Below the pieces are notes generated by a model. That model was not told the origin of the DNA and did not search any database. It was given only the letters and a program-made list of their open reading frames with translations. A program made the position numbers and the translations under genes. Shown here piece after piece: positions 34,904-43,009 of a DNA stretch of 64,000 nt. This DNA is from Halobacillus litoralis (GTDB lineage Bacteria > Bacillota > Bacilli > Bacillales > Halobacillaceae): NCBI RefSeq assembly GCF_009856445.1, contig NZ_WMFA01000004.1, positions 185,240 to 249,239 on the forward strand, in the 5' to 3' direction. Every line of letters starts with the position of its first letter. Positions within the stretch are counted from its first letter, which is position 1.

Positions 34904-35398
34904 ATGGATAATTACAAATTCAAGGAATTTCTTACAATTGCACAAAAACTAAATGATATAAAAATCATTCCATTGTTGATGGGATCCGTAGGGCTTGAAG
35001 TCATAACAAACATGAATTGGGAAGCCCAGGACCTGGATATTCATGTTCCAGGGGATAAAAGGGGATGGGAGGTATCTCCTGAATCGAACATACATAACTG
35101 GGATGATATTGTAACGGTGATGAATTCGATGGATTATACTTTGGTTGATCTGCATGAACATGAGTTTGCAAAACAGGGGTTATCGGTTGAGTTTGGAATC
35201 ATGGATACGCTGCCGAGTTTCGCAGGCATCCACCTGAATGAATTGGAGATGCATCATTGGGGAGAGGCCACATATTATTTACTGAACCGAGATCAATACC
35301 TAAGGGTTTATGAATCTTCATCCAAGGATAGTTACCGGGCGGATAACAATAATCGTAAAGACTTTAGAAAAATTGATGTCCTAAAAGGAATGATCTAA
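34904..35398 (+). CDS. Nucleotidyltransferase-fold-like protein, uncertain
   Basis: The 164-aa protein has LLMGSVGLEVITNMNWEAQD followed by LDIHV near residues 24-50. This is reminiscent of the GS...DxD core of small nucleotidyltransferases, with Asp-Leu-Asp as the metal site. The C-terminal part is rich in Glu, His and Trp. No defined partner lies next to it. I rate the fold call as tentative; it may be another small cytosolic protein. GGAG precedes the ATG. Confidence 0.5.
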   Translation: MDNYKFKEFLTIAQKLNDIKIIPLLMGSVGLEVITNMNWEAQDLDIHVPGDKRGWEVSPESNIHNWDDIVTVMNSMDYTLVDLHEHEFAKQGLSVEFGIMDTLPSFAGIHLNELEMHHWGEATYYLLNRDQYLRVYESSSKDSYRADNNNRKDFRKIDVLKGMI

Positions 35399-35734
35399 CG
35401 GAACAGGTTACTCTATGGGGGCATGGTTTATTCTAATGGATGTCACCGAAAAGATCATCGACCGCCTGCTTTCCCTATAAAAAACATGTCATGGATTTAA
35501 GGGTTTTAAAATTCGATGTTACATTCTTTTCATCCGATTAAATTAAGTTTAAAAATATTTGATAAATGATGAAGGACTAACAATATCCGTTAGAAAATCT
35601 TGTATAATAGGTATGAAGTATAAATCGGTATTCAGGAGTAAATGGACGGAGTATTAGAAGGGGACCTTGCTTTTTGTGGTTTTTTCCATCGAGATGTTTC
35701 CGGTTAAGTAAAAATCCAGAGGAGGTGCCGATGA
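35399..35734 (+). other. 336-bp gap with a possible promoter and a 21-aa leader ORF
   Basis: A TATAAT occurs near 35603. A 21-codon ORF at 35642-35707 follows AGGAG closely and reads MDGVLEGDLAFCGFFHRDVSG. It is followed by the purine-rich ribosome site of the duplicated small protein gene. I see no larger gene here. Confidence 0.35.
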
Positions 35735-36019
35735 TTGAATATGATGAACGATAAAGATAAAGAGACCTATGACAACCTTATACATTCCTTTAAAAATGCT
35801 GTGTCGATAGAGGAGAGCCGCTATTATTTCGGGGAAATCCAACTTTATTTGGACAACCTTCAATCAGCCGACGAACATTCCATAACGAAACCCCAATTGG
35901 AAGAGTATCAACGGTTGAGAAAGGAGTTAATTGAGGCAACGTCGAAAAAGGAAGTAAGGTATTATGAAGACCAGATCCATGAGTGGTTAAATAAAATCCA
36001 TTATAGTAAGCTGACATAA
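35735..36019 (+). CDS. Internally duplicated small helical protein (94 aa)
   Basis: The protein consists of two ungapped 31-residue copies. The first begins YDNLIHSFKNAVSIEESRYY and the second YQRLRKELIEATSKKEVRYY; the shared pattern is Y..L......A.S..E.RYY..I...L. It is charged and predicted all-helical, with no signal peptide. The start is a TTG at 35735 (AGGAGG 9 nt upstream). An out-of-frame ATG at 35731 is better spaced and would make the 7-aa peptide MIEYDER overlapping the start. I do not recognise the family. Confidence 0.65.
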   Translation: MNMMNDKDKETYDNLIHSFKNAVSIEESRYYFGEIQLYLDNLQSADEHSITKPQLEEYQRLRKELIEATSKKEVRYYEDQIHEWLNKIHYSKLT

Positions 36020-36040
36020 GTTGTTATTGCAGTCAAAAAT

Positions 36041-36216
36041 TTGCAAAATAGTATTTATTTTCTGATAATAATAGTGTAAACTATAGTCAAGGTGTTCATT
36101 ATAGTGGGAGACCTGTATTAAAAAAAATAACGGACTTAAACGGAGCGGCGAGCTTGGTTGAGGATTTAGTGCATAGTAGCGTATGTTTCTAAGTTTCTAC
36201 CAACTGCCGCTCTTTT
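36041..36216 (+). ncRNA. Putative small RNA or leader with promoter and terminator-like stem
   Basis: TTGCAA (36041-36046), 17 nt and GATAAT (36064-36069) form a sigma-A-like promoter. About 75 nt later GAGCGGC (36143-36149) and TTGGT (36154-36158) pair with ACCAA (36199-36203) and GCCGCTC (36206-36212), followed by TTTT. No ORF with a ribosome site lies inside. It could be an independent RNA of about 140 nt or an attenuator for the downstream gene. Confidence 0.4.
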
Positions 36217-36237
36217 AGTCTAGGGGGAAAATTTCTT

Positions 36238-36567
36238 ATGAATACACTAATCATTGCGGGGTGTATTGGAGGACTGACAGGTATTGTCGCTCATTTGATG
36301 AGAAATGGAAAAGTTCTGATTTTTCCTAAAAAAAGAGCACGTCCCAAGGGAATTTATCTAGGGTTTCTGGCAGATTTCTTTATTGGGGCGGCCGCTTCCA
36401 TTTTCGCCGTCACCTATCTGACCCCTGAGTCGGATGCGTTAAGATCGCTTATTGGAATCTCTATATTAGCGGGGATGACAGCCGAAAATGTGTTATTAAA
36501 AAGGGAATTGAATGTAGAGAAAGCGAAAGTAGAAGGATTGGATCGTATCAATCAGAGATTAAAATAA
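36238..36567 (+). CDS. DUF4257 family membrane protein
   Basis: The 109-aa protein begins MNTLIIAGCIGGLTGIVAHL and continues with a basic loop (FPKKRARPKGIYLGF), a second membrane stretch and a charged C-terminal helix. This matches DUF4257 proteins of Bacillus, often found in mobile or accessory regions. Function unknown. GGGGGAAAA lies upstream of the ATG, and a possible regulatory RNA precedes it. Confidence 0.72.
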   Translation: MNTLIIAGCIGGLTGIVAHLMRNGKVLIFPKKRARPKGIYLGFLADFFIGAAASIFAVTYLTPESDALRSLIGISILAGMTAENVLLKRELNVEKAKVEGLDRINQRLK

Positions 36568-36678
36568 ATGCTCAACTGGTCCAATCCTTATTTTTTCTTT
36601 CGAAGAAATCCTCACTCGTATCCTCACTTTTATCTACTCCTCAAACAAAACGCCCCTGGTCAATTCTTAAATGGAATC

Positions 36679-37131
36679 TCATAAGCTGAATCCAAAGTAA
36701 AAGATTGATGCAGCCACAAAGCTGACAGCGAGCGCTCTTTTGACCAGCTTTTTAATCGTCTGCTGATTCAACTTTCCAAGTAATTCATAGATCATGGCAA
36801 ACGATACGACCACTATGATCATTTCATTTCCGAAATTAAGATAAGGGAAGAATATAATCCATACCGTAGAGCACAAGGGCAAATATAGACCCAGCTTTAT
36901 GAAAAACTTTCCTACTTCCAACCGCTTCACCATTTTATTGATGACCAGGGATAACGGGAAGAGTACGACCAGCAGGAGAAGAAACAATGCTATGTAAGTG
37001 CCATGTATTTCTTCCAGCGGAAATTCGAAATAGTGCTTATCATATGGAATTCCCGGCGATGATGTGAACCTTGGAAGCAGCATCAGAAAGGCAAGGTTCC
37101 AAACGATTAAAACGGCTAGGAAATTCCGCAA
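36679..37131 (-). CDS. Four-helix membrane protein, unknown
   Basis: The 150-aa protein starts at TTG 37131, 8 nt after AAGGAG. It has four hydrophobic segments and a short amphipathic basic loop (KLNQQTIKKLVKRA) before the last one. I recognise no family. It is transcribed opposite to the DUF4257 gene. Confidence 0.7.
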   Translation of the reverse strand: MRNFLAVLIVWNLAFLMLLPRFTSSPGIPYDKHYFEFPLEEIHGTYIALFLLLLVVLFPLSLVINKMVKRLEVGKFFIKLGLYLPLCSTVWIIFFPYLNFGNEMIIVVVSFAMIYELLGKLNQQTIKKLVKRALAVSFVAASIFYFGFSL

Positions 37132-37271
37132 TTGCTACACTCCTTCTTACCTATTGTCCTGATATCCATACTAGATCTTTCGATTTTGACTAACCTCCAT
37201 TTTTCTTTACCCACACAAATATATCTTGAATGAAAGTCTAAAACAAGCCGGGATTAGTGAAATAAATAGAC

Positions 37272-37302
37272 AAAAGAGCCCGCATTGTTGCGGGCTCTTT
37301 TG
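37272..37302. terminator. Intrinsic terminator of the homocysteine methyltransferase gene
   Basis: AAAAGAGCCCGC pairs with GCGGGCTCTTTT around a short loop; it lies 24 nt past the stop on the minus strand. Confidence 0.88.
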
Positions 37303-37325
37303 TCTATTGGAATACGTGTTTTTAC

Positions 37326-38375
37326 TTAAGCTTTCGTTTTATAAGAGGTGATGTGATCCTGCAGCGTGTCGTCTTTGCCGAACAGGAAGTGTTTTTCCAT
37401 ATCCGGGGAATACGTGGAGTTCACAGCTTTGCGGCCGACGGTTTCTGCTACTTCCCGGAGCATGGCAGGGGAAGCTCCACAGCAGAGTCCAAAGTAGTTC
37501 ACGCCAATGCTTTGCGCTTCTTTGGCCCATTCTGCGAGTTCATAACGGTTCGTGTAGAGCGGATCCAGGGACGTAGGGAACGTGGTTTCCGTTGGGAGTG
37601 TACAGGCACATCCACCATCCGGCAGGTTGAAGAAGGTCGGGTTTTCTTCTGTCGTCCGGTAAGGAATGGGAAGGGCACCTACATATCCGTCCACCGTCTG
37701 ACGGATTTTCTCTACATACGGCTGCATCGTCGCTGGTCCGCGGAAGCAGTTCATCCCGACGACAAGCGCTCCTTTTTCTTCTAATAAGCGGCAGGCTTCT
37801 TCCACTTCGTAACCATCTCGGAGAATATTTTCGCCCATCAGACCGAAGGTGATCACAGCAGGGAGGTCCTGCTTTTGAATTTCCTCGAGAGCGATCAGCG
37901 CTTCTTCATAATAATAGAAGGTTTCACCGTTCACAAAATCTACGCCTTCTTCCTTACACCAGCCGATCATCTCGGCAAACATGCTCCTCGTTTTTTCAAT
38001 AGCTTCAGGATCGTCCGGATTGAACAGATTCGTGTTGGAAATGTTCCCCGCAACGAGTGCCTCTTCTTCAGGGTGCTCCTTGGCGACTTCTTTGGCCAGG
38101 CGGATCGCCTGACGGTTAAGCGGCTCCAGCAATTCCTCTTTGCCGATGATTCTCATCTTCTCGCGATGACCGTTATAGGTAAAGGCTAAGACGACGTCTG
38201 AGCCTGCGAGCATATAGTCGCGGTAGGTTTGTTTAAGGGCCTGTGGGTTATCGAGAGCCACCTCAGGTACAAACGATCCGGCCTGTAAATAGCCTCTTCG
38301 CTCGAGCTCAAATAAGTATCCCTCTCCACAAATCACGGGTCCATTTTGTAATCTTTGTTCTAATGATCTTTTCAT
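37326..38375 (-). CDS. Homocysteine S-methyltransferase family protein
   Basis: The 349-aa protein has the zinc-dependent homocysteine methyltransferase fold: GMNCFRGP in the middle supplies one Cys and GLCCGA near the C-terminus the other two zinc ligands. It should methylate homocysteine to methionine in the cytoplasm. The methyl donor may be betaine (BHMT-like), S-methylmethionine or another donor; betaine is attractive in a halotolerant host but unproven. The SAM-I riboswitch upstream confirms a place in methionine synthesis. I use ATG 38375; an ATG seven codons earlier lacks a ribosome site. Confidence 0.9.
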   Translation of the reverse strand: MKRSLEQRLQNGPVICGEGYLFELERRGYLQAGSFVPEVALDNPQALKQTYRDYMLAGSDVVLAFTYNGHREKMRIIGKEELLEPLNRQAIRLAKEVAKEHPEEEALVAGNISNTNLFNPDDPEAIEKTRSMFAEMIGWCKEEGVDFVNGETFYYYEEALIALEEIQKQDLPAVITFGLMGENILRDGYEVEEACRLLEEKGALVVGMNCFRGPATMQPYVEKIRQTVDGYVGALPIPYRTTEENPTFFNLPDGGCACTLPTETTFPTSLDPLYTNRYELAEWAKEAQSIGVNYFGLCCGASPAMLREVAETVGRKAVNSTYSPDMEKHFLFGKDDTLQDHITSYKTKA

Positions 38376-38498
38376 GTCCTTGCACAACCTTTCCATTTTG
38401 TAAGAGTTATTTATTTAGTAAGCGAATGTCCTCTTTAGACACGCTGACTTTCTGTCTGTGAGGGACTCCATCGTTTTGCGCCCGAGAGCTCTTTTTCA

Positions 38499-38537
38499 AA
38501 AAAAATAAAAGGACCTCCCTGGATAAGGGGGTCCTTT
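38499..38537 (-). terminator. Riboswitch-controlled terminator
   Basis: On the minus strand AAAGGACCCCC pairs with GGGAGGTCCTTT and is followed by TATTTTTTTT. It lies between the SAM aptamer and the methyltransferase gene. Confidence 0.88.
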
Positions 38538-38553
38538 ATATATAAAGAGTCTC

Positions 38554-38654
38554 CTTATCTTCAAGGTATAACAACTACCTTCTGGATTTAGCACCGTGCC
38601 AATGGCTGGTTGCTGAGGTATCAAAGGGCCAGTCCCTACACCTCTCTGGATAAG
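38554..38654 (-). promoter_or_regulatory. SAM-I (S-box) riboswitch upstream of homocysteine methyltransferase gene
   Basis: On the minus strand P1 arms CTTATCC (38654-38648) and GATAAG (38559-38554) enclose the S-box blocks ATCCAGAG, GGTGTAGGGA, TGGCCC, CAGCAACC and CGGTGCTAAATCC in the usual order. SAM binding should cause termination at the following hairpin. Confidence 0.95.
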
Positions 38655-38660
38655 TTTGAT

Positions 38661-38999
38661 GGATATGTAGTTTTTGGAAAAACATTTCGCTTGCGATTTA
38701 CAATACAGGAAATCGGAATAAGAATCAATAGAATTTTCAGAAAAAGTTCAGGTTACTTTTATGAAAGTGCTTGCAGGGTTGGAAGGAGCTCATAATTTTG
38801 TTCCTTCTGAGTGTGTACATAGTCCTTATTCATGAATTTAGCATGTGATTGAATGGAGGTGAAAAAGCTCTCTCCAAAAAATTAGAAACTTATGGTAATC
38901 TTGGATTTAGTAGACGAAAGGGAGAGGATTCCCAGTCTGTTCCTGGTAACAGTTTCAGTATGCATGAGGCTGTAGCTTACTCGTAAAGGTGATGAGGAG
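38661..38999. other. 339-bp divergent intergenic region
   Basis: It holds the promoter of the riboswitch transcript (minus) and the upstream region of the 39000 gene (plus). No ORF with a ribosome site is convincing. Confidence 0.4.
38700..38728 (-). promoter_or_regulatory. Sigma-A promoter of the second SAM-I riboswitch
   Basis: On the minus strand TTGATT (38728-38723), 17 nt and TATTGT (38705-38700), about 45 nt before the aptamer. Confidence 0.6.
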
Positions 39000-39725
39000 A
39001 TGAAAAGAGTAAAGGATTTCACGTCATTTCAATGGATCATTGATGAAACAGAACGAATAGATTTTGAAAATGGGATAGGGAGCAGGGGGGAAAACTTTAT
39101 CCCGAACCGGTTCACTCATTACGCTAAACTCATGCATCCGATTTATGCAGATGAAAATATAAAAGATACCAGCATCTTGTGGAGCCAATGTAACCCGGAT
39201 GAAGAAGTGAGCTTTAATTTTGGTGAGCGCATCTTTATGAAAGATCTGGCTGAAGCCTATGGACGACCACACACAAAAGAGTTTAGCTTCGCCTCGATTT
39301 ATCATTGGTTAGGTGGTTACCCCAGATATATTCTCGGACCAGCAGAAGATACCATGGATGAGAAATTGGTTCCAGAAGTCGTTCGCGTACTCCAGCCCTT
39401 TACAGGCGTCCCCTGTTATTTTCAATATGATCTAGTTAAGGCGAAGAGGTATGAGGAAAATCATGGATATGGGTATTTGTATCGAGGAGAATTAACGGAG
39501 GTTGAGCAGTTCACTGGTTATGGAGAGGTGCACGATTTCCCGAATTATTGGTACCCGGAAAGCAAGAACTGGTGCCTCTTCACAGGAATAGACTTCAATT
39601 TCACGTTATTCGGTGGAAACAAAAAGATGCTGGAAGCACTTCAAGCAAATGCTGAAATTGAATGCATGGAAGTAGATAAAAGGACGAGAGTCGATGACAA
39701 AGCAGATGTACACCATTTACCTTAG
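39000..39725 (+). CDS. Hypothetical protein (241 aa)
   Basis: The protein is soluble, acidic and aromatic-rich, with no signal peptide (for example YHWLGGYPRYILGPAEDTMD and FPNYWYPESKNWCLFTGIDF). I do not recognise the family. Similar-sized hypothetical proteins occur scattered in Bacilli. The ATG has GATGAGGAG just upstream. A 55-aa membrane protein follows 37 nt later on the same strand. Confidence 0.65.
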   Translation: MKRVKDFTSFQWIIDETERIDFENGIGSRGENFIPNRFTHYAKLMHPIYADENIKDTSILWSQCNPDEEVSFNFGERIFMKDLAEAYGRPHTKEFSFASIYHWLGGYPRYILGPAEDTMDEKLVPEVVRVLQPFTGVPCYFQYDLVKAKRYEENHGYGYLYRGELTEVEQFTGYGEVHDFPNYWYPESKNWCLFTGIDFNFTLFGGNKKMLEALQANAEIECMEVDKRTRVDDKADVHHLP

Positions 39726-39762
39726 GCTGCGTGAATGATAGTAAAGGAAGGAAAAGGTTTGG

Positions 39763-39930
39763 ATGAAATATATGGCGATCATTCTATGGGCATTCTTATT
39801 TTTTTATCTTAGCAATGCTTTTGATGTACCTAAGAATATACTTTATATATTTTTAGGGTTTCCAATACTCTTAGGAGGGGTATTTTTTATTCGTTATTTG
39901 TTTGAAAGAGAAAATGATGGAAAACGATAA
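39763..39930 (+). CDS. Small two-helix membrane protein (55 aa)
   Basis: The ORF starts at ATG 39763 with AAAAGG about 6 nt upstream. It encodes two hydrophobic helices split by FDVPKN and ends in a charged tail (RYLFERENDGKR). It lies 17 nt before the AAC(6')-like gene, so it may be co-transcribed. Function unknown. Confidence 0.55.
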   Translation: MKYMAIILWAFLFFYLSNAFDVPKNILYIFLGFPILLGGVFFIRYLFERENDGKR

Positions 39931-39947
39931 TCGGCTCCACGGGGGAG

Positions 39948-40490
39948 ATGACATTGTTTCAAAAAGGAAACGTAAACGTCCGTAAGTTAAAAGAAGAAGA
40001 TAAATACTTGTTAGCAAAGTGGCTTTCAGACCCGTCGGTACTTGAGTTTTATGAAGGTAGAGATCAACCTTTTGATTTAGCGAAAGTGAATCAAGTATTT
40101 TATAGTTCGGGGGATTTTAAAGATAAATGTCTGGTAGAGTTTGGAGGCAAAGGGATAGGATACATACAATTTTATCAACTGGATGATAAAGCAAAAAATG
40201 TGTATGGATTGACCAACGGGAATGTGTATGGAATCGACCAATTTATTGGTGAAATAGAACATTGGAATAAAAGGTTAGGGACATTACTTGTTACATCCAT
40301 GGTTCAATTCCTCATCGAAAATAAAAAAGCTGATCGGGTCGTCATGGACCCGCAGACAAGCAATACGCGGGCGATCCGGTGCTATGAGAAATGTGGTTTT
40401 AAAAAAGTTAAGCTTCTGCCAAATCGTGAGTTTCACGAAGGGGAGTATAAAGATTGTTGGTTTATGGAGTATTGTGAAGAATCCATATAA
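39948..40490 (+). CDS. AAC(6')-Ie-like aminoglycoside 6'-N-acetyltransferase family protein
   Basis: The 180-aa protein aligns with the N-terminal acetyltransferase half of the bifunctional enzyme AAC(6')-Ie-APH(2''). It shares LSDPSVLEFYEGRD near the start, VYGIDQFIGE and the acetyl-CoA region with WNKRLGT. It also shares MDPQTSNTRAIRCYEKCGF, and HEGEYKDCWFMEY at the end. Known relatives acetylate the 6'-amine of aminoglycosides using acetyl-CoA. Whether this chromosomal form has the same activity cannot be said. There is no APH domain and no nearby mobile element. GGGGGAG precedes the ATG. Confidence 0.85.
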   Translation: MTLFQKGNVNVRKLKEEDKYLLAKWLSDPSVLEFYEGRDQPFDLAKVNQVFYSSGDFKDKCLVEFGGKGIGYIQFYQLDDKAKNVYGLTNGNVYGIDQFIGEIEHWNKRLGTLLVTSMVQFLIENKKADRVVMDPQTSNTRAIRCYEKCGFKKVKLLPNREFHEGEYKDCWFMEYCEESI

Positions 40491-40518
40491 GTGCTTTTTT
40501 CATGCTCTTTAATCTACA

Positions 40519-40560
40519 AATAATAAGGGGATCACTTATGAAGTGACCCCCTTATTATTT
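40519..40560. terminator. Bidirectional intrinsic terminator
   Basis: AATAATAAGGGG pairs with CCCCTTATTATT; the inner ATCACTT/AAGTGA extends the stem. It separates the AAC(6')-like gene from the Cys-rich gene. Confidence 0.8.
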
Positions 40561-40611
40561 ACCTCTGTCATTTAGTAGATTTTATTCCATATTCATTAAA
40601 GTGGAGGATCG

Positions 40612-40935
40612 TTACTCTTTCTTTTTACTAATTTGAAGAGGCTGCTCCTGAAGAGGGAGACCTTTCTCGATACTACCGATGTCACAAAGAGGTACAAAAC
40701 TAGTTGTCCCAGGTACGAGCAGATCTTCAATTTCAAGGACATAGTTTTCCAAGCTTCTGAATCTACCTGTAAATATTCCTGCACCTTCATCTACGAAAAA
40801 GGTGATCCCGATAGTATCCCCACAACAAAATCGACTCGAAATGATATGAGCCAAACCAGTAACACAACAATTACAGGTTGTCGCATCATTATGATCATAA
40901 GAGTTACAACTTCTATAATTAGGGTTGTTATTCAC
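40612..40935 (-). CDS. Cys-rich protein, probable spore coat/exosporium component
   Basis: From GTG 40935 (GGGGAGGTG upstream) this encodes 107 aa. The first half has seven Cys including CNCC and FCCGD, followed by alternating strands (IGITFFVDEGAGIFTGRF and YVLEIEDLLVPG), PLCDIGSIE and a basic tail. Cys-rich small proteins with strand domains are typical of spore surface layers. A sigma-K-like promoter directly upstream supports late mother-cell expression. I cannot name the family, so the coat role is inferred. Confidence 0.65.
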   Translation of the reverse strand: MNNNPNYRSCNSYDHNDATTCNCCVTGLAHIISSRFCCGDTIGITFFVDEGAGIFTGRFRSLENYVLEIEDLLVPGTTSFVPLCDIGSIEKGLPLQEQPLQISKKKE

Positions 40936-40966
40936 AAAAATACACCTCCCCTGTTGCAAGATATAT

Positions 40967-40994
40967 TATTCTATGAGGTCGCATGCTTTCTTGT
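40967..40994 (-). promoter_or_regulatory. Sigma-K-like promoter of the Cys-rich gene
   Basis: On the minus strand AC (40994-40993), 17 nt and CATAGAATA (40975-40967) match AC-N16/17-CATANNNTA, the same arrangement as at the amidase gene. Confidence 0.6.
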
Positions 40995-41233
40995 ATAGAT
41001 TAATAACCTGCTTGTCCTCTATATCTTTGAGAAGATAGACTATAGACCCTCTTGATTACATATAAAAGTTGGGAGCCAGCCATCTATTCTGACATTTTTA
41101 TACTTAATGCCCCAGTGAACAATAGGGAGTATGGATAATGATGTTAAACTTAGCCGAGTAGGGTTAACCACTAGACTTCAAGGGGTTGGGGTGAACCAAA
41201 GTTCAAATCTATTAGAATTGAGAGGTAGGATAT

Positions 41234-41722
41234 ATGGACATCAGTATTCGAAACGCCGAGCTGAACGATTATGAATCATTATTGCCTTTATTCAGGCAGG
41301 TTCACGAATTCCATGTGCAGGCAAGGCCGGATTTGTACAAAAAGAATTCGACTCCGGTTCAACAAGCGTTTTATGAAAGCCAGGTGAAGGATAACAAGCA
41401 ACACCTTTTTGTGGCGGTCACAGGCAAGGAGATCATAGGAGTGATCGTGACGCAGGAAGAAGAAATACCTGAAAACTCTTTTGTACGAGCGAGGAAAGTA
41501 TTATCTATCAATAGTTTAAGCGTGGCTGAAGCGTATAGGAACAAAGGTGTCGGGAGAAAGCTTGCGGCCTACGTTTTTGATTTTGGAAAAAGCCTCAATG
41601 TTGAAAGTGTTGAATTGGGAGTATCTGAGAGCAATCCATCAGCCATCGAATTCTACAGGTCCCTGGGGATGACAACCAAGAGCAGAAAAATGGAGATGGT
41701 GTTCAATGAAAGGGACACTTAA
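41234..41722 (+). CDS. GNAT family N-acetyltransferase
   Basis: The 162-aa protein has the usual GNAT order: IRNAELNDYESLLPLFRQVH at the N-terminus, INSLSVAEAYRNKGVGRKL as the acetyl-CoA loop, and VELGVSESNPSAIEFYRSLG at the end. The substrate is unknown. GAGAGGTAGG lies upstream of the ATG. Confidence 0.85.
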   Translation: MDISIRNAELNDYESLLPLFRQVHEFHVQARPDLYKKNSTPVQQAFYESQVKDNKQHLFVAVTGKEIIGVIVTQEEEIPENSFVRARKVLSINSLSVAEAYRNKGVGRKLAAYVFDFGKSLNVESVELGVSESNPSAIEFYRSLGMTTKSRKMEMVFNERDT

Positions 41723-42082
41723 AAAGAGATCCTCCACGATCTCGCAGAATCGAATCGTCTAGAGGGAGCGTTCATGCTAAGATTTCAGCGGGATGTTGAA
41801 TCTTACTAATCGTATGTTCTTGCGGTGAACATATCGCTTTTTGATGGAAGGAAAGTGGAGAATCCAAGGATATAAGTACTTGGGTAAGGGTGTTTATTCG
41901 TTTATTGAAACATATGTTATACAAATCAATCCAGATGTGATATTTGGGAATGCGAAACAAAGGGATCCTTTTCTTTTATAGAAGTATGGTTTGGCAGCCT
42001 TTCATTCATGATGTTCATTACATCAGTCATGAGGTATGTGGAATTCATTTGGTTATAAGTTCTATGAAAAGGTGTGGGTGCT
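41723..42082 (+). other. 360-bp gap, possible decayed gene
   Basis: No intact ORF is visible. One frame around 41900-42000 reads KGVYSFIETYVIQINPDVIF, continues GNAKQRDPFLL, then has a TAG, then KYGLAAFH. This looks like protein-coding sequence broken by stops, possibly a lost acetyltransferase-type gene. Evidence is weak. Confidence 0.3.
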
Positions 42083-43009
42083 GTGGTCTTAATGTTTGAT
42101 AAAGATCGATTCGTAGATGAACGTTTGTTGAGTGTAAGTGTAAAGAATAAAGGTCTTAATTATGGATTAGGCTGCCTGGATGGAATCCGGGCTTTTTGGA
42201 ACGATGAGAAAGAGCAATTGTTTATCTTTCGATTAGAGGATCATATGAAAAGATTGCACGGATCCGGGAAGAGTTTGTTTATAAACATCCCTTATACGGT
42301 AGAACAATTGTCCTCCATAACGAAACAGTTGCTGCTTTTAAATCAGGTCACTCAGGACGTTTATATTCGACCCATTTGTTTTAAGGGAGCCAATACGTTG
42401 CGGCCGGATTTAAATGATCCTTTCAATCATCTGGCTATCTATACACACTATACAGAATATGAACCGAAGCCATATTTGAAAGTCTGTATTTCTTCATGGA
42501 CCAGAATAGGCAGTAATATGATTCCTCCTCAAACGAAACCCACCACAGGCTATATGAATTCCGCATTGGCGAGTGAAGAGGCGGCGACCAATGGATTTGA
42601 TGGAGCGATCCTGTTAACCGCAGAAGGCAATGTCAGTGAGGAAGCGACGGCAAATCTATTCATTGTCCGAGATGGTCAAGTGTACACTCCTCCTGTATCA
42701 GATGACATACTTCCAGGGATCACCAGAGATACAACCGCCCAAATTTTTATGAATGAGATGAACATACAAGTACGTGAGCAAAGTTTAACAAGGGTCGAAT
42801 TATATGAAGCGGATGAAGTGTTTTTAACAGGAACAGCGATGGGGATTAAACCTGTAATCGAGATCGATCGGAGAGTGATTGGGAGCGGGCAGGTGGGCCC
42901 AATGACAACTAAAGCTCAAGAAATCTATCAATTAATTGTGCGGGGTAATCTGCCTTCCTATATGAATTATTGTACTCCTGTATATGAAAAAGAAGAGAAG
43001 TTTAGCTGA
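42083..43009 (+). CDS. Class IV aminotransferase, branched-chain-aminotransferase-like
   Basis: The protein of about 308 aa belongs to the PLP-dependent fold type IV enzymes. The Schiff-base Lys is in PQTKPTTGYMNSALASEEA, and FDGAILLTAEGNVSEEATAN matches the phosphate-binding region of BCAT, where Glu binds the pyridine nitrogen. PGITRDT and FLTGTAMGIKPV complete the set. It likely transfers amino groups between a branched-chain or related amino acid and 2-oxoglutarate. It is not next to ilv or leu genes, so a specialised role is possible. I start it at GTG 42083, 8 nt after AAAGGTG; GTG 42074 is an alternative. Confidence 0.85.
   Translation: MVLMFDKDRFVDERLLSVSVKNKGLNYGLGCLDGIRAFWNDEKEQLFIFRLEDHMKRLHGSGKSLFINIPYTVEQLSSITKQLLLLNQVTQDVYIRPICFKGANTLRPDLNDPFNHLAIYTHYTEYEPKPYLKVCISSWTRIGSNMIPPQTKPTTGYMNSALASEEAATNGFDGAILLTAEGNVSEEATANLFIVRDGQVYTPPVSDDILPGITRDTTAQIFMNEMNIQVREQSLTRVELYEADEVFLTGTAMGIKPVIEIDRRVIGSGQVGPMTTKAQEIYQLIVRGNLPSYMNYCTPVYEKEEKFS

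Noticed and set aside
38610..38795. Small plus-strand ORF over the second riboswitch
   Set aside because: The region is fully explained by the minus-strand SAM-I aptamer and its promoter.
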